48,026 nucleotides of DNA, taken from contig CALUQH010000022.1 of the NCBI GenBank assembly GCA_944322885.1, positions 1-48,026 of the forward strand, given 5' to 3'. Numbering within the stretch: the first letter of the stretch is position 1; the number at the start of each line of letters is the position of its first letter. Both the position numbers and the translations under genes were made by a program. The notes beneath the pieces were generated by a model that had not been told where the DNA came from, searched no databases, and worked only from the letters and a program-made list of their open reading frames with translations. Shown piece after piece: positions 8,446 to 16,960 of the stretch. This DNA comes from Candidatus Gastranaerophilales bacterium (GTDB lineage Bacteria > Cyanobacteriota > Vampirovibrionia > Gastranaerophilales > Gastranaerophilaceae).

Positions 8446-8718
8446 TTATCTTGTTTCATTGAGATGGCTACCTCTGAGAAACGCGTGCTGATTGTTTTCT
8501 GCAATCAGCTGTTCCATCTTTTGAAACTGGTGGCGGTGATAGTTTAATCTATACTGAGCCATCTTTCGTTTCTTATTCATTGTCAGGAATTCTTTTAATC
8601 CCTCAACAAATGAATTTGCCATTGCTTTTATAGGATTCTTTCTTATCAGAAAGTTTTTTGAATATATCAAGAAATCAAATAATCTTTTTATATTCATCTC
8701 TAAAGTATCACGAAGCAT
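8446..8718 (-). CDS. Small basic hypothetical protein
   Basis: A 90-residue, Lys/Arg/His-rich helical protein without a signal peptide. I do not recognise its family. The start is supported by AAGGAG five bases before the ATG. The central segment contains KAMANSFVEGLKEFLTMNKK and the end is His/Gln-rich. It precedes the 108-residue hairpin gene by 12 bases in the same direction, so the two are likely one transcript. A small partner encoded next to a possible export substrate could be a chaperone, but classical type III chaperones are acidic while this protein is basic, which argues against that. Confidence 0.6.
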   Translation of the reverse strand: MLRDTLEMNIKRLFDFLIYSKNFLIRKNPIKAMANSFVEGLKEFLTMNKKRKMAQYRLNYHRHQFQKMEQLIAENNQHAFLRGSHLNETR

Positions 8719-8883
8719 TTTTCTCCTTACACTTTAGACATACATGTATATTAAAACAATTTGAAATCAAATATTGCCATGTTTGTTAACATTTGCTTAA
8801 CATGTCTTAACTATTTGCAGCCTAAAGTATTTTTGTATACTTTTTTTATTACGGACAATTTTAGATGAAACTTTAATAAAATA

Positions 8884-8914
8884 AAAAAACTTGTAAAATA
8901 ATTTTACAAGTTTT
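8884..8914 (-). terminator. Intrinsic terminator overlapping a stop codon
   Basis: AACTTGTAAAAT / ATTTTACAAGTT (8888-8912) followed on the minus strand by a T-run; the TAA stop of the 272-residue gene lies in the stem. Confidence 0.75.
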
Positions 8915-9722
8915 GAATTGCCTTACTGTCACTTTCAATTGACTCTTTGAGCATCTTTTTAACAACGTCGCCCTGAGTATCAAGCATTTTGCATACAGTT
9001 TCTATATTACGAACCTTATTTGAAAGTATTGTATCAGCATTTGCCGTAATATTTCCTGTAACATTTTGATAAGCAGCCAGAGCAGCAGACGAGGTGCCCT
9101 GCATTAAATTTCCCATAACCAGAGCCGGAAGCCCGTATTCTCCTAAATAAGGAGCCGCAGCCTGCATTATACCGCCCCATCCTGAAATAACACCAGCCAC
9201 CGGAAGTACCAAGTTTTTCATAGAAAATCCGTAGCCGTTTACTGCTCCAAGGCCGTATGCCGCAGCACTTGCAACATCGGCAATTCCGCCTATACCGGAA
9301 GCATAACCTGTTGCAACTCCGCTGTCAGTACCCCATCCGCTGACAATTGAAGAAGCACCTCCAGTCGCATAACCGTCAAGTCCCCATGATATCGGAGCCG
9401 CACCATTCGGGAATCCAGAATAATTGTATAATGAATCTATTCCGTAAGAAGAACCACCACTAAATGAGGACGCGTATGAAGTTCCTGGAACATTCATTGA
9501 CTCTGATGCACCAAAAACGGCAGCAAAAGATGACGGCGCCAACAAACTTGCAAGATTATATAAAAAACCGCCGGTCATTCCGAAACCTGACCCTAAACCG
9601 TTTCCAGAAACAGTCAAATCTCTGAGCTGGTCATAAGTTTCCCACAATTGGGCTTTTGCATCGCCGCTTGCCGAACTAAATTTATTTGCTATTACTAAAT
9701 AACTGTCGTTTTTGTATGACAT
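8904..9722 (-). CDS. Gly/Ala/Ser-rich hydrophobic hypothetical protein
   Basis: A 272-residue protein with no Sec signal at its N-terminus (MSYKNDSYLVIANKFSSASG). The middle (about 45-210) is rich in Gly, Ala, Ser and Tyr with moderately hydrophobic stretches, e.g. LVLPVAGVISGWGGIMQAAA. The last 60 residues are a polar amphipathic helix region containing NVTGNITANADTILSNKVRN. The composition resembles a membrane-inserting or self-assembling exported protein, but I recognise no family. AGAGG lies five bases upstream of the ATG. It follows the 416-residue hairpin-family gene by 27 bases in the same direction, indicating an operon, and the terminator at 8884-8914 ends it. Confidence 0.65.
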   Translation of the reverse strand: MSYKNDSYLVIANKFSSASGDAKAQLWETYDQLRDLTVSGNGLGSGFGMTGGFLYNLASLLAPSSFAAVFGASESMNVPGTSYASSFSGGSSYGIDSLYNYSGFPNGAAPISWGLDGYATGGASSIVSGWGTDSGVATGYASGIGGIADVASAAAYGLGAVNGYGFSMKNLVLPVAGVISGWGGIMQAAAPYLGEYGLPALVMGNLMQGTSSAALAAYQNVTGNITANADTILSNKVRNIETVCKMLDTQGDVVKKMLKESIESDSKAIQNL

Positions 9723-9749
9723 TTGAACCTCTTATTCTATTAACTATAA

Positions 9750-11000
9750 CTATTCAAAAGTTTTGAATGTGGATTCGATATTCTTTTCAATTACTTTCTG
9801 AACAGCTTCCATTTCTGTTTGCAAAGCCTCTTGTTCTGTATCCAGCTGTCTTAAACGCAGTTCAAGAGTTCTGTCTTCTTCCTGAATTTTTTCTGTTTTC
9901 GCATTTATATCTGCAATTGCTTTTTCATAAACCTGCATATCATAATTATACTGGTTCATTGCATCCTGATATGCATTCTCATCAGTAATAGTTTCAGTAT
10001 TTAGGGTGTACGTTGCTGATGAATCTTCAAATCTTATACTCTGTGCCCGCCCTGATTCATCAAAATCAACAAATGCTTTTTGGGTTTGCTCAATCCTTGT
10101 TTCAATATTTTCTGCATAATAAGCTTTTAATTTACTTTGATTTTCCGTAGGTGTTGCAGGGTCAGTAGCGGATATTGCAGAAGCAGTCAAATCTTCAAGA
10201 CTAGCGAAATACCGTCTGCCCTGATATTCCCATGTATAAATACTGTCAGATGTAGCAAAACCTTCTGTCGGGAATTGTTCACAAATTTTTTCATAAGCAA
10301 GCTTTTGATCCGGGTCTGTTTCGTCATAAGCAGATAATTCACAATTACCTACATAAGTCGGGACACCGGACTGTACGGAATAAGTATTTGCATCTGCCGT
10401 TCCCGCAACGGCATTTTCCAATTCAGTACGTGTTGTAAAATTCATATTACCGTTTGCATCTGTATAAACAAAAATATTCGCAGGATCTTCATTTGCAAGA
10501 GCAGTATAATCCTGACAAATTCTTTCAAAGTTATTTCTCTGTTCCTCAACCAAAGAATCATAATTTGTAAGTTGTGTACCGCCTATGCTATATACATCCT
10601 GTTGATCATCATAGGTAACATCTCCTCTTGCAACAGAATCCTGAACTGCAGAAGTTCCCAAAATAACCTGAGGATTAGATCTATTTACCTGAACTCCCGT
10701 ATAAACATCTGCATTATGATAATGAGTTATCAGGTAATTATAATTCGGATCATCAGTAATTGATGTCATATCTGTTATTGTTTCGCCATAAGTTCCGTCC
10801 TGATATGAATACTGTACAGTTGTATAATCCTGAGTGCTCGGTGCTGTAGGCACTTCCAAGGCAAGCAGCTCATTAAATGTATTTGCACTTTGATTGGCCA
10901 GAGCTGTTCGAGCCTGATTTATCTGTTGTCCTTCATATTCTACATTAGTCTTTCTAGCTGTTAATCCTAAATATCTTGCCTGTGAAGCCGCCATACCCAT
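9750..11000 (-). CDS. Large helical-hairpin protein with inserted central domain
   Basis: A 416-residue protein without Sec signal. The N-terminal helix (MGMAASQARYLGLTARK, residues 1-50) and C-terminal coiled coil (about 355-416, ending EKNIESTFKTF) match the two ends of the 108-residue protein at 8107-8433. Between them sits an approximately 290-residue Asp/Thr/Tyr-rich region that looks globular and beta-rich. The plan (conserved terminal helices that can pair, with a variable middle) is that of flagellin, hook-associated and other axial export substrates, though no flagellin signature is present. The start at 11000 is favoured because it aligns with the short paralogue; a GTG nine bases upstream sits too close to GAGGAG. 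Confidence 0.7.
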   Translation of the reverse strand: MGMAASQARYLGLTARKTNVEYEGQQINQARTALANQSANTFNELLALEVPTAPSTQDYTTVQYSYQDGTYGETITDMTSITDDPNYNYLITHYHNADVYTGVQVNRSNPQVILGTSAVQDSVARGDVTYDDQQDVYSIGGTQLTNYDSLVEEQRNNFERICQDYTALANEDPANIFVYTDANGNMNFTTRTELENAVAGTADANTYSVQSGVPTYVGNCELSAYDETDPDQKLAYEKICEQFPTEGFATSDSIYTWEYQGRRYFASLEDLTASAISATDPATPTENQSKLKAYYAENIETRIEQTQKAFVDFDESGRAQSIRFEDSSATYTLNTETITDENAYQDAMNQYNYDMQVYEKAIADINAKTEKIQEEDRTLELRLRQLDTEQEALQTEMEAVQKVIEKNIESTFKTFE

Positions 11001-11170
11001 AGTGGTCACTCTCCTCTGTATAAAATTTCTACCTTACAGTTTATTTAATAATGACGTTTTTTACAAAGTCAACATTACTATAATAATTATACGGTATTAA
11101 TTTAAATATATATATAGCAAATCCTAAAAAATCATTCATTTGAACGAATAAAAACATCAGATTTCATACA

Positions 11171-11200
11171 AAAAAGCGGGATTTTTACAACCCGCTTTTA
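11171..11200 (-). terminator. rpsA terminator
   Basis: AAAAGCGGG / CCCGCTTTT stem with a 10-base loop, followed on the minus strand by T-rich sequence, just downstream of rpsA. Confidence 0.85.
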
Positions 11201-11224
11201 TTTTTTAATATTTATTAATTGAAA

Positions 11225-12310
11225 CTATTCATCTTCACTTGTCTGTTCGGTTTCTTTTGATTCGAATTTATCCGGATTTACAGTCAAAGCAATACGTTTA
11301 TCAGTCGGATTAAATTTGAGAATATAAGTATCAACTTTGTCACCGACCTGCAAAATACAGTCTTTTTGATTTTGCAATTCAACCACTTCTGCATGCGGCA
11401 ATAATGCTTCAACACCAGGGAACACTTCAACGAAAGCACCAAAATGTTTAATTCTTGTAATAGTGCCTTCTACTTTATCGCCTTCCTTAATCTGTTTTTC
11501 AGCTTCTACCCATGGATCAGGTTCAAGATTCTTCAAACTCAATGAAACACGTTGTTTATCATGGTCAACTGCGATAACTTCAACATCAATTTTATCTCCG
11601 ACATTTAAAATATCTGTAGGGTGATCAATCCAACGCCAGGAAAGCTGAGATAACGGAAGAAGCCCGTCAATTCCGCCTAAATCTACGAAAGCACCGAAAT
11701 CTGTAATTCTTACGACATCACCTTTAACAATCTGGCCAGGTTCAATCTGTGCAAACACATTTTTTCTTGCTTCAACAGCACTATCGTCATAAACCTTTTT
11801 ATTAGAAAGAATAAAGTTATTTTGTTGAGGTTCTAGTGTCAAAATTTTCAACTCAAGTTTTCCGCCAACTTCCAACTCGCTTTCTTTAGCACGCAACTGA
11901 GAAGAAGGGACAAAACCTCGTACACCAGAAACTTCAACAAGAACACCGCCTTTAACAATACCTGCAATAGTACCCAGAATCGTCTCATCAGCTTCTTTTG
12001 CCTTTTCAAGTTCTTTCCAGGCATAAGCCAAATCAACTTTTTTACGAGATAACAAAAACTTGCCGTCTTCATCTTCTTCTTTTATAATTAAAAATTCGTA
12101 TTCCTTGCCTTTTTCAAATTTTTGTTCAATATTTTCATCTTTGTCAACAGCTTCACGAGTAGGGACAACTGCAATAGTTTTTGCACCAATATCAACCATT
12201 ACACCCTGACTATCATAGCCGCAAACAATGCCCTTGACCAAATCCCCTTTTTGGAATTTGTAATCATACTTTTCCAATAATTCTTCAAAACTTAATTCTT
12301 CTGATGTCAT
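11225..12310 (-). CDS. rpsA: 30S ribosomal protein S1
   Basis: A protein of about 361 residues with four S1 RNA-binding repeats (roughly residues 22-95, 110-175, 192-262 and 277-345). Repeats three and four are clearest: GDVVRITDFGAFVDLGGIDG and GTITRIKHFGAFVEVFPGVE. The N-terminus SFEELLEKYDYKFQKGDLVKG strongly resembles cyanobacterial S1 proteins, which also have a short repeat number compared with the six-repeat proteobacterial form. S1 helps mRNA bind the small subunit. The start at 12310 has GGAG at proper distance; an in-frame ATG eight codons upstream does not. The acidic tail (ESKETEQTSEDE) is normal for the family. It forms a single-gene transcript ended by the terminator at 11171-11200. 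Confidence 0.93.
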   Translation of the reverse strand: MTSEELSFEELLEKYDYKFQKGDLVKGIVCGYDSQGVMVDIGAKTIAVVPTREAVDKDENIEQKFEKGKEYEFLIIKEEDEDGKFLLSRKKVDLAYAWKELEKAKEADETILGTIAGIVKGGVLVEVSGVRGFVPSSQLRAKESELEVGGKLELKILTLEPQQNNFILSNKKVYDDSAVEARKNVFAQIEPGQIVKGDVVRITDFGAFVDLGGIDGLLPLSQLSWRWIDHPTDILNVGDKIDVEVIAVDHDKQRVSLSLKNLEPDPWVEAEKQIKEGDKVEGTITRIKHFGAFVEVFPGVEALLPHAEVVELQNQKDCILQVGDKVDTYILKFNPTDKRIALTVNPDKFESKETEQTSEDE

Positions 12311-12421
12311 TTTTACTCCATTGTCATAAGACACTACTGTATTTACCTTGCGACTATTGTAACAAATGTTTAAATATTTGTAAAGTTTTTGTAAACTTCT
12401 TTTACAGAGAATTGCCGACTG

Positions 12422-12457
12422 AAAAAGCAGAATACAAAATATATATTCTGCTTTTTT
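12422..12457 (-). terminator. Intrinsic terminator
   Basis: AAAAAGCAGAATA / TATTCTGCTTTTTT hairpin immediately downstream of the 88-residue gene. Confidence 0.85.
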
Positions 12458-12477
12458 ACAATTATTGAATATTTATT

Positions 12478-12744
12478 TTACAGATTAATTTTTTGTCCCG
12501 GCTTAAGAAATCCTTGTAGTTTGTCACATATAATTGCCAATTGATTTTTTACATGTTCAACACTTCCGGAAGCTCCACGCCCGCCAATAATTTTATTATC
12601 TTTTACAACAAAACAGTCACAAGCATCTTTACTCCAAGAAATATTTGCTAAGCTACCGTCCTTTAAAGAGATATTTTTAACTTGTCTGCCTAATCTTTGA
12701 GCACGATCTGCCAATAATTTTGTGATTGGAGCTATTTCCACCAT
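12478..12744 (-). CDS. Small conserved-looking hypothetical protein
   Basis: An 88-residue soluble protein starting MVEIAPITKLLADRAQRLGR, with a beta-rich middle (VKNISLKDGSLANISW, FVVKDNKIIGGRGASGS) and a helical end (VKNQLAIICDKLQGFL). No motif or family is recognised. The start is placed at 12744 because AAGGAAG lies six bases upstream; an earlier in-frame TTG would include this site in the coding region. It lies between valS and rpsA on the same strand, has its own terminator, and may be read through from valS across a 101-base gap. Confidence 0.65.
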   Translation of the reverse strand: MVEIAPITKLLADRAQRLGRQVKNISLKDGSLANISWSKDACDCFVVKDNKIIGGRGASGSVEHVKNQLAIICDKLQGFLKPGQKINL

Positions 12745-12845
12745 TTCTAATCTTCCTTTCAATACTTTTACACATGCAGTTATATAAGTATAATAAAGAT
12801 ATAAAATTAATTAAATTTTGCTATTTTATTAATAATTATTTACAA

Positions 12846-15494
12846 TCAAGATCTCAATGAAGCTATTAGTTCTTCAATTGTTTTTTCCTGAATTTCTATC
12901 TCTGCAATTCTCGATTTTGTCTGTTCTATCAAATCTTTTGGGGCATTAGCCACAAATTTCGGATTATTTATCCTACCTGAAAGAGATTTCTTTTCCGCAG
13001 TTAATTTATCCAATTTCTTTTGCTGCCTTGCAGCTTCTGCGTCCAAATCTATCAAATCAGCAAGCGGTAATATTATCTTTGAAGCAGAAACAACTGCAGT
13101 TGCACTCTTTGCCGGAACCGGAGCGTCCATATCGGCATAAGATATATTTTCTACCCTTGCAAGACGTTTAATATAAGACTCAATAGCTTCAAATATAGGT
13201 TTTTCTACTTTTTCCGCACGAATTTCAATATTGCATTTTATAGACGGCGAAATATTGAAGCTCTGGCGAACATTTCTTAATGATGTAATTGTTTCAAATA
13301 CAAGTTCCATCTCTTGCGCTTCCTTAGCGAATACAAGTTCATCTTTGTAAACCGGGAAGTCTGCAACAATCAAAGCTTTTGTTTCTGTTTCCTTTGGAAT
13401 TAACTGCCATACCTGCTCTGTAATATGAGGCATTACAGGATGGAGCATTCGCAAAGACATATCAAGAACATATCTTAATACTCTCTGGGTATTTGCTTTC
13501 AGAGTGTTGTCCTGAAGCTGAATTTTTGCGATTTCCACATACCAGTCGCAGTATGAATTCCAGAAGAAATCATAAAGCACATGTGCAACTTCGCCGATTC
13601 TGAATTCTTTAATATTATCATTCACTTCTTTTGCAGTTTTATTTAATTTATCTAAAATCCATTTATCAGCAATTGTAAGATTGTTAAAATCAATATATTT
13701 ATTATCTACGCCATCAAGGTTCATCAAAACGAATCTTGACGCATTCCAGATTTTATTTGCGAAATTTCTTCCGTATTCAAATCTTTCTTCGCTCATTTTA
13801 ATGTCCTGCCCGCCGTATGTGCATAAAGAAGTCATAGTAAATCTCAGAGCATCACAGCCGTATTTATCAATAATTTTAACAGGGTCAATCGTGTTGCCTT
13901 TTGATTTAGACATTTTTTGACCTTTTTCATCACGGATAAGGCCATGAATAAATACTGTTGAGAAAGGAGCTTTTCCGGTAAATTCCAATCCCATTGTAAT
14001 CATTCTTGCAACCCAGAAGAAAATAATATCAAAACCGGTTACAAGAGTTGTTGTCGGATAGAATTTTTTGAAATCTACACTTTCAGTATTCGGCCAGCCC
14101 ATAGTTGAAAACGGCCATAAACCTGATGAAAACCAGGTATCCAACACATCAGGGTCCTGTGTATAATGTTCTGGATCAGGATTTTCTCTTGCTACAATCA
14201 TTTCTCCCGTTTCATTATGATAGTATGCCGGAATTTGATGTCCCCACCATAATTGACGGGATATGCACCAATCACGGATATTTTCCATCCAGCCCAGATA
14301 ATTCTTTTCCCATCTGTCAGGTACAAATTTAATCCTGCCGTCTTTAACAGCCGCAATAGCTTCTTTTGCAAGAGGTGCCATTTTTACAAACCACTGTTCG
14401 GAAAGAAGCGGTTCAATTGTTGTACCGCAACGCTGACATTTACCTACATTGTGTTCATGGTCTCTTGTTCTGAGAAGAAAGTTATTGTATGAAAGCATTC
14501 CGACAATTTTTTCTCTTGCTTCGTATCTGTCAAGCCCGTGAAATTCCTGCGGTACTTCCTTACAAGCTTTCATTTTACCCTGAGTATCAAGAACCCAAAT
14601 TGGTTTAAAGTCATGACGTTTACCGACCTCAAAGTCATTCGGGTCGTGAGCCGGAGTAATTTTAACTGCACCTGTACCAAAGTTTTTATCTACATATTCA
14701 TCGGCAATAATCGGAATTTCTCTTCCGGAAAGCGGTATAATAACCGTTTTCCCGACTAATTCAGAATATTTATGATCAGACGGGTTAACAGCGATTGCAA
14801 CATCACCGAACATCGTTTCGGGCCTTGTTGTTGCAACAATTATAGCGCCACTTTCACCTTTTAAGGGGTAAGAAATTTCCCACATATGCCCTTTTTCGGT
14901 TGCATATTCCGTTTCAACATCAGAAATTGCGCTGTTACATCTCGGGCACCAGTTTACAATATATTTTCCTTTATAAATAAGGCCTTTTTCATAAAGTCTT
15001 ACGAAAACTTCTTTAACTGCCTTAGAACATCCTTCGTCAAAAGTAAAGCGTTCTCTTGAACGATCAAAAGATGCACCCAGACGTTTACACTGATCTAAAA
15101 TTGCTGATTTATGTTCATTTGCCCATTTCCAGGTTTCTTCAAGAAATTTTTCACGGCCTAAATCGTATCTTGAAAGACCTTTTTCACGAAGCATTTTTTC
15201 AACAACATTTTGAGTTGCAATACCTGCGTGGTCGGTTCCAGGCAGCCAGAGAGTTTCAAAACCGGCCATTCTGTGATAGCGGGTGAGAATATCCTGTAAA
15301 GTCTCATCTAATGCGTGCCCCATGTGAAGAACGCCGGTAACATTCGGCGGCGGGATAACTATGGAATAAGCAGGCTTTTTGCTTTTGGCATCAGCCTTGA
15401 AATATTCTCCATCTTCCCAGAATTTATAAATTTTTTCTTCTGTTTCTTTCGGATTATAAACCGTGGGTAAATCATCAATTTTAGTTGCTGTCAT
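12846..15494 (-). CDS. valS: Valyl-tRNA synthetase
   Basis: An 882-residue class I aminoacyl-tRNA synthetase. Visible signatures are the HIGH-type motif in PPPNVTGVLHMGHALD, the KMSKS loop in GQKMSKSKGNTIDP, the editing (CP1) domain region with TTRPETMFGDVA and TPAHDPNDFEVG, zinc-like CPRC and CQRC pairs, an anticodon-binding helical domain, and a C-terminal coiled-coil arm (from about 815, LDAEAARQQKKLDKLTAEKK) characteristic of bacterial ValS. It charges tRNA-Val with valine. The start at 15494 (MTATKIDDL) is supported by GAGGG upstream; the 16 codons in front of it look non-coding. It is divergently transcribed from the 15571 gene. Confidence 0.97.
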   Translation of the reverse strand: MTATKIDDLPTVYNPKETEEKIYKFWEDGEYFKADAKSKKPAYSIVIPPPNVTGVLHMGHALDETLQDILTRYHRMAGFETLWLPGTDHAGIATQNVVEKMLREKGLSRYDLGREKFLEETWKWANEHKSAILDQCKRLGASFDRSRERFTFDEGCSKAVKEVFVRLYEKGLIYKGKYIVNWCPRCNSAISDVETEYATEKGHMWEISYPLKGESGAIIVATTRPETMFGDVAIAVNPSDHKYSELVGKTVIIPLSGREIPIIADEYVDKNFGTGAVKITPAHDPNDFEVGKRHDFKPIWVLDTQGKMKACKEVPQEFHGLDRYEAREKIVGMLSYNNFLLRTRDHEHNVGKCQRCGTTIEPLLSEQWFVKMAPLAKEAIAAVKDGRIKFVPDRWEKNYLGWMENIRDWCISRQLWWGHQIPAYYHNETGEMIVARENPDPEHYTQDPDVLDTWFSSGLWPFSTMGWPNTESVDFKKFYPTTTLVTGFDIIFFWVARMITMGLEFTGKAPFSTVFIHGLIRDEKGQKMSKSKGNTIDPVKIIDKYGCDALRFTMTSLCTYGGQDIKMSEERFEYGRNFANKIWNASRFVLMNLDGVDNKYIDFNNLTIADKWILDKLNKTAKEVNDNIKEFRIGEVAHVLYDFFWNSYCDWYVEIAKIQLQDNTLKANTQRVLRYVLDMSLRMLHPVMPHITEQVWQLIPKETETKALIVADFPVYKDELVFAKEAQEMELVFETITSLRNVRQSFNISPSIKCNIEIRAEKVEKPIFEAIESYIKRLARVENISYADMDAPVPAKSATAVVSASKIILPLADLIDLDAEAARQQKKLDKLTAEKKSLSGRINNPKFVANAPKDLIEQTKSRIAEIEIQEKTIEELIASLRS

Positions 15495-15570
15495 ATAAAA
15501 AATCCCTCTTTTATTAATAAATATAATATTAAAATAGCACAAAAAAATTTATTATGATATAAGTATTATA

Positions 15571-15993
15571 ATGAAAAAGATTATATTGCTAAGTTTTTTA
15601 ATATTACTCATACCGCAAAAAAGCTGTGCATTAAATATAAATGAATATCTTAACAAACCTTATCTCGGAATGCCTTATGAGCAGGGCCTTAGGCAGGAAT
15701 TACCTTTAATACTTGTATTTGCGAATTCAAGAGATATATTTTCCGTCATAAAAATGGCACCGATTGGTGAGATGATTTATGAAGAATTTAAGGGAAAATA
15801 TAATTTTTGTATTCTTAATACAAAAATTGAAGAGAATAAAGAACTTTTTGAGGCCTTCAATATTGATGAAAAACTGCCTGTTATGCTTGTGATAGATACA
15901 AAAGCCATGACTTACTATCAAATAAACAAAAAATATTATAATAAAGAAGATTTAAAAGAAATATTAACCAATATGCAAACTTATGCAGAATAA
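15571..15993 (+). CDS. Exported thioredoxin-fold-like protein
   Basis: A 140-residue protein with a clear signal peptide (MKKIILLSFLILLIPQKSCA, cleavage about residue 20). The mature part has thioredoxin-like order: LPLILVFANSRD where the catalytic CxxC strand-loop would be, then KYNFCILNTKIEENKELFEAFNIDEKLPVMLVIDTK, the usual strand with a cis-proline, then a last helix. The catalytic CxxC is absent, so it is unlikely to be a redox enzyme; a periplasmic binding or scaffold role is possible. It stands alone, divergent from valS and convergent with the pseudopilin gene at 16030, with a weak inverted repeat (TTCAGGTTT / AAACCCGAA) between the two. Confidence 0.65.
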   Translation: MKKIILLSFLILLIPQKSCALNINEYLNKPYLGMPYEQGLRQELPLILVFANSRDIFSVIKMAPIGEMIYEEFKGKYNFCILNTKIEENKELFEAFNIDEKLPVMLVIDTKAMTYYQINKKYYNKEDLKEILTNMQTYAE

Positions 15994-16029
15994 GTTCAGG
16001 TTTTTCTTTAAAAGACAAACCCGAAAATT

Positions 16030-16826
16030 TTATTCATACATCATTTGTTTTGTTGTTTTGCCGCCTTTTTCAGTAATACCAACCAAGTAAGCGGGAATTA
16101 AGTTTAAAGATCCGCCCGCATCAGATGAAACATTAAATGCGAATATATCATATCCCCATTTGTTAGGTCCTTTTTTCCCGTTCACATCTATTGCAAAAAT
16201 TCTCATACCCGACCAGCCGCTCATAAGAAGAATTATTCCGTCAGAAAGAACATAGGCCTTTCTGTCATTTGCAATAGCGTTTTTCCGCCACCAGGCCTGT
16301 CCGGCTGTAGCTTTGTTAATATCTTCATCCGACAAACTATCATTATTTGTTTTTTTAATTGTATCAATTCCATTATATTCAGGGATACATCCTTGCTCTA
16401 AGGCATGATCTTCACAAATTTTTATAATCTTTACTGTTTTTTCAAATTCACTTTGAAAAATTCCACAGTCCGTTGATTCCCCATAAGGATCATACCCCTT
16501 GGATTCCCATTTTGTACAGTTTCCGTCATCACCATACTCAAGACAACCATTACCTCCCCTATACTCAGGCCAAACATAACAAGCTAAACGATATCCGTTG
16601 TTTACTTCAACCTGTTTTATTGCCTGAGAGACAAGAGAATAAGCGTGTTTAAACTGATTTTTGAGCACCATTTGCTGGTAATTAGCGATTAAAGCAGGCA
16701 TTGTAACAGCAGCAACAACTCCGATAATCCCAATAGTTATCAAAACTTCAGCCAAGGTAAAACCCAAGTAAGAAGCGTTTAAACTGCCCCCCCCCCGACA
16801 TTTGTAACATTTCTTAATATTCGCAT
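16030..16826 (-). CDS. Pseudopilin-like protein, frame broken at a G10 tract (putatively phase-variable, OFF)
   Basis: The gene starts at an ATG (16826) with AAAGGAG upstream and encodes MRILRNVTNVGGG, but then hits a stop after the G10 tract. The remaining frame gives GFTLAEVLITIGIIGVVAAVTMPALIANY, a canonical prepilin peptidase site plus hydrophobic helix. A Cys-rich body and a C-terminal motif DVNGKKGPNKWGYDIFAFNV follow, shared with the 46923 gene. One extra G (11) or two fewer (8) puts the two parts in frame. No convincing alternative start lies after the tract. In the ON state the 20-residue leader ends in Gly before Phe, as prepilin peptidase requires. It could be a slippage switch or a homopolymer consensus error. 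Confidence 0.75.
16787..16796 (-). repeat. G10 homopolymer tract in coding region
   Basis: Ten consecutive G on the coding (minus) strand, within the pseudopilin leader. The flanks read on the plus strand as TG-C10-GACA, identical to the flanks of the C10 tract at 46950-46959. These two are the only G/C homopolymers of this length that I saw in the window. Confidence 0.9.
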
Positions 16827-16900
16827 AAACTCTCCTTTACTATGACAAAAAATTATATACCTGATAGAATTATAACATATTTAGCAAAATGTTTCAAGAT

Positions 16901-16933
16901 AAAAGAACAGGCACAATGAGGCCTGTTCTTTTA
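16901..16933 (-). terminator. fabI terminator
   Basis: AAAAGAACAGGC / GCCTGTTCTTTT hairpin with an 8-base loop, just downstream of fabI. Confidence 0.88.
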
Positions 16934-16960
16934 AATAATTTTCAATTCGGAAAAAATCTT

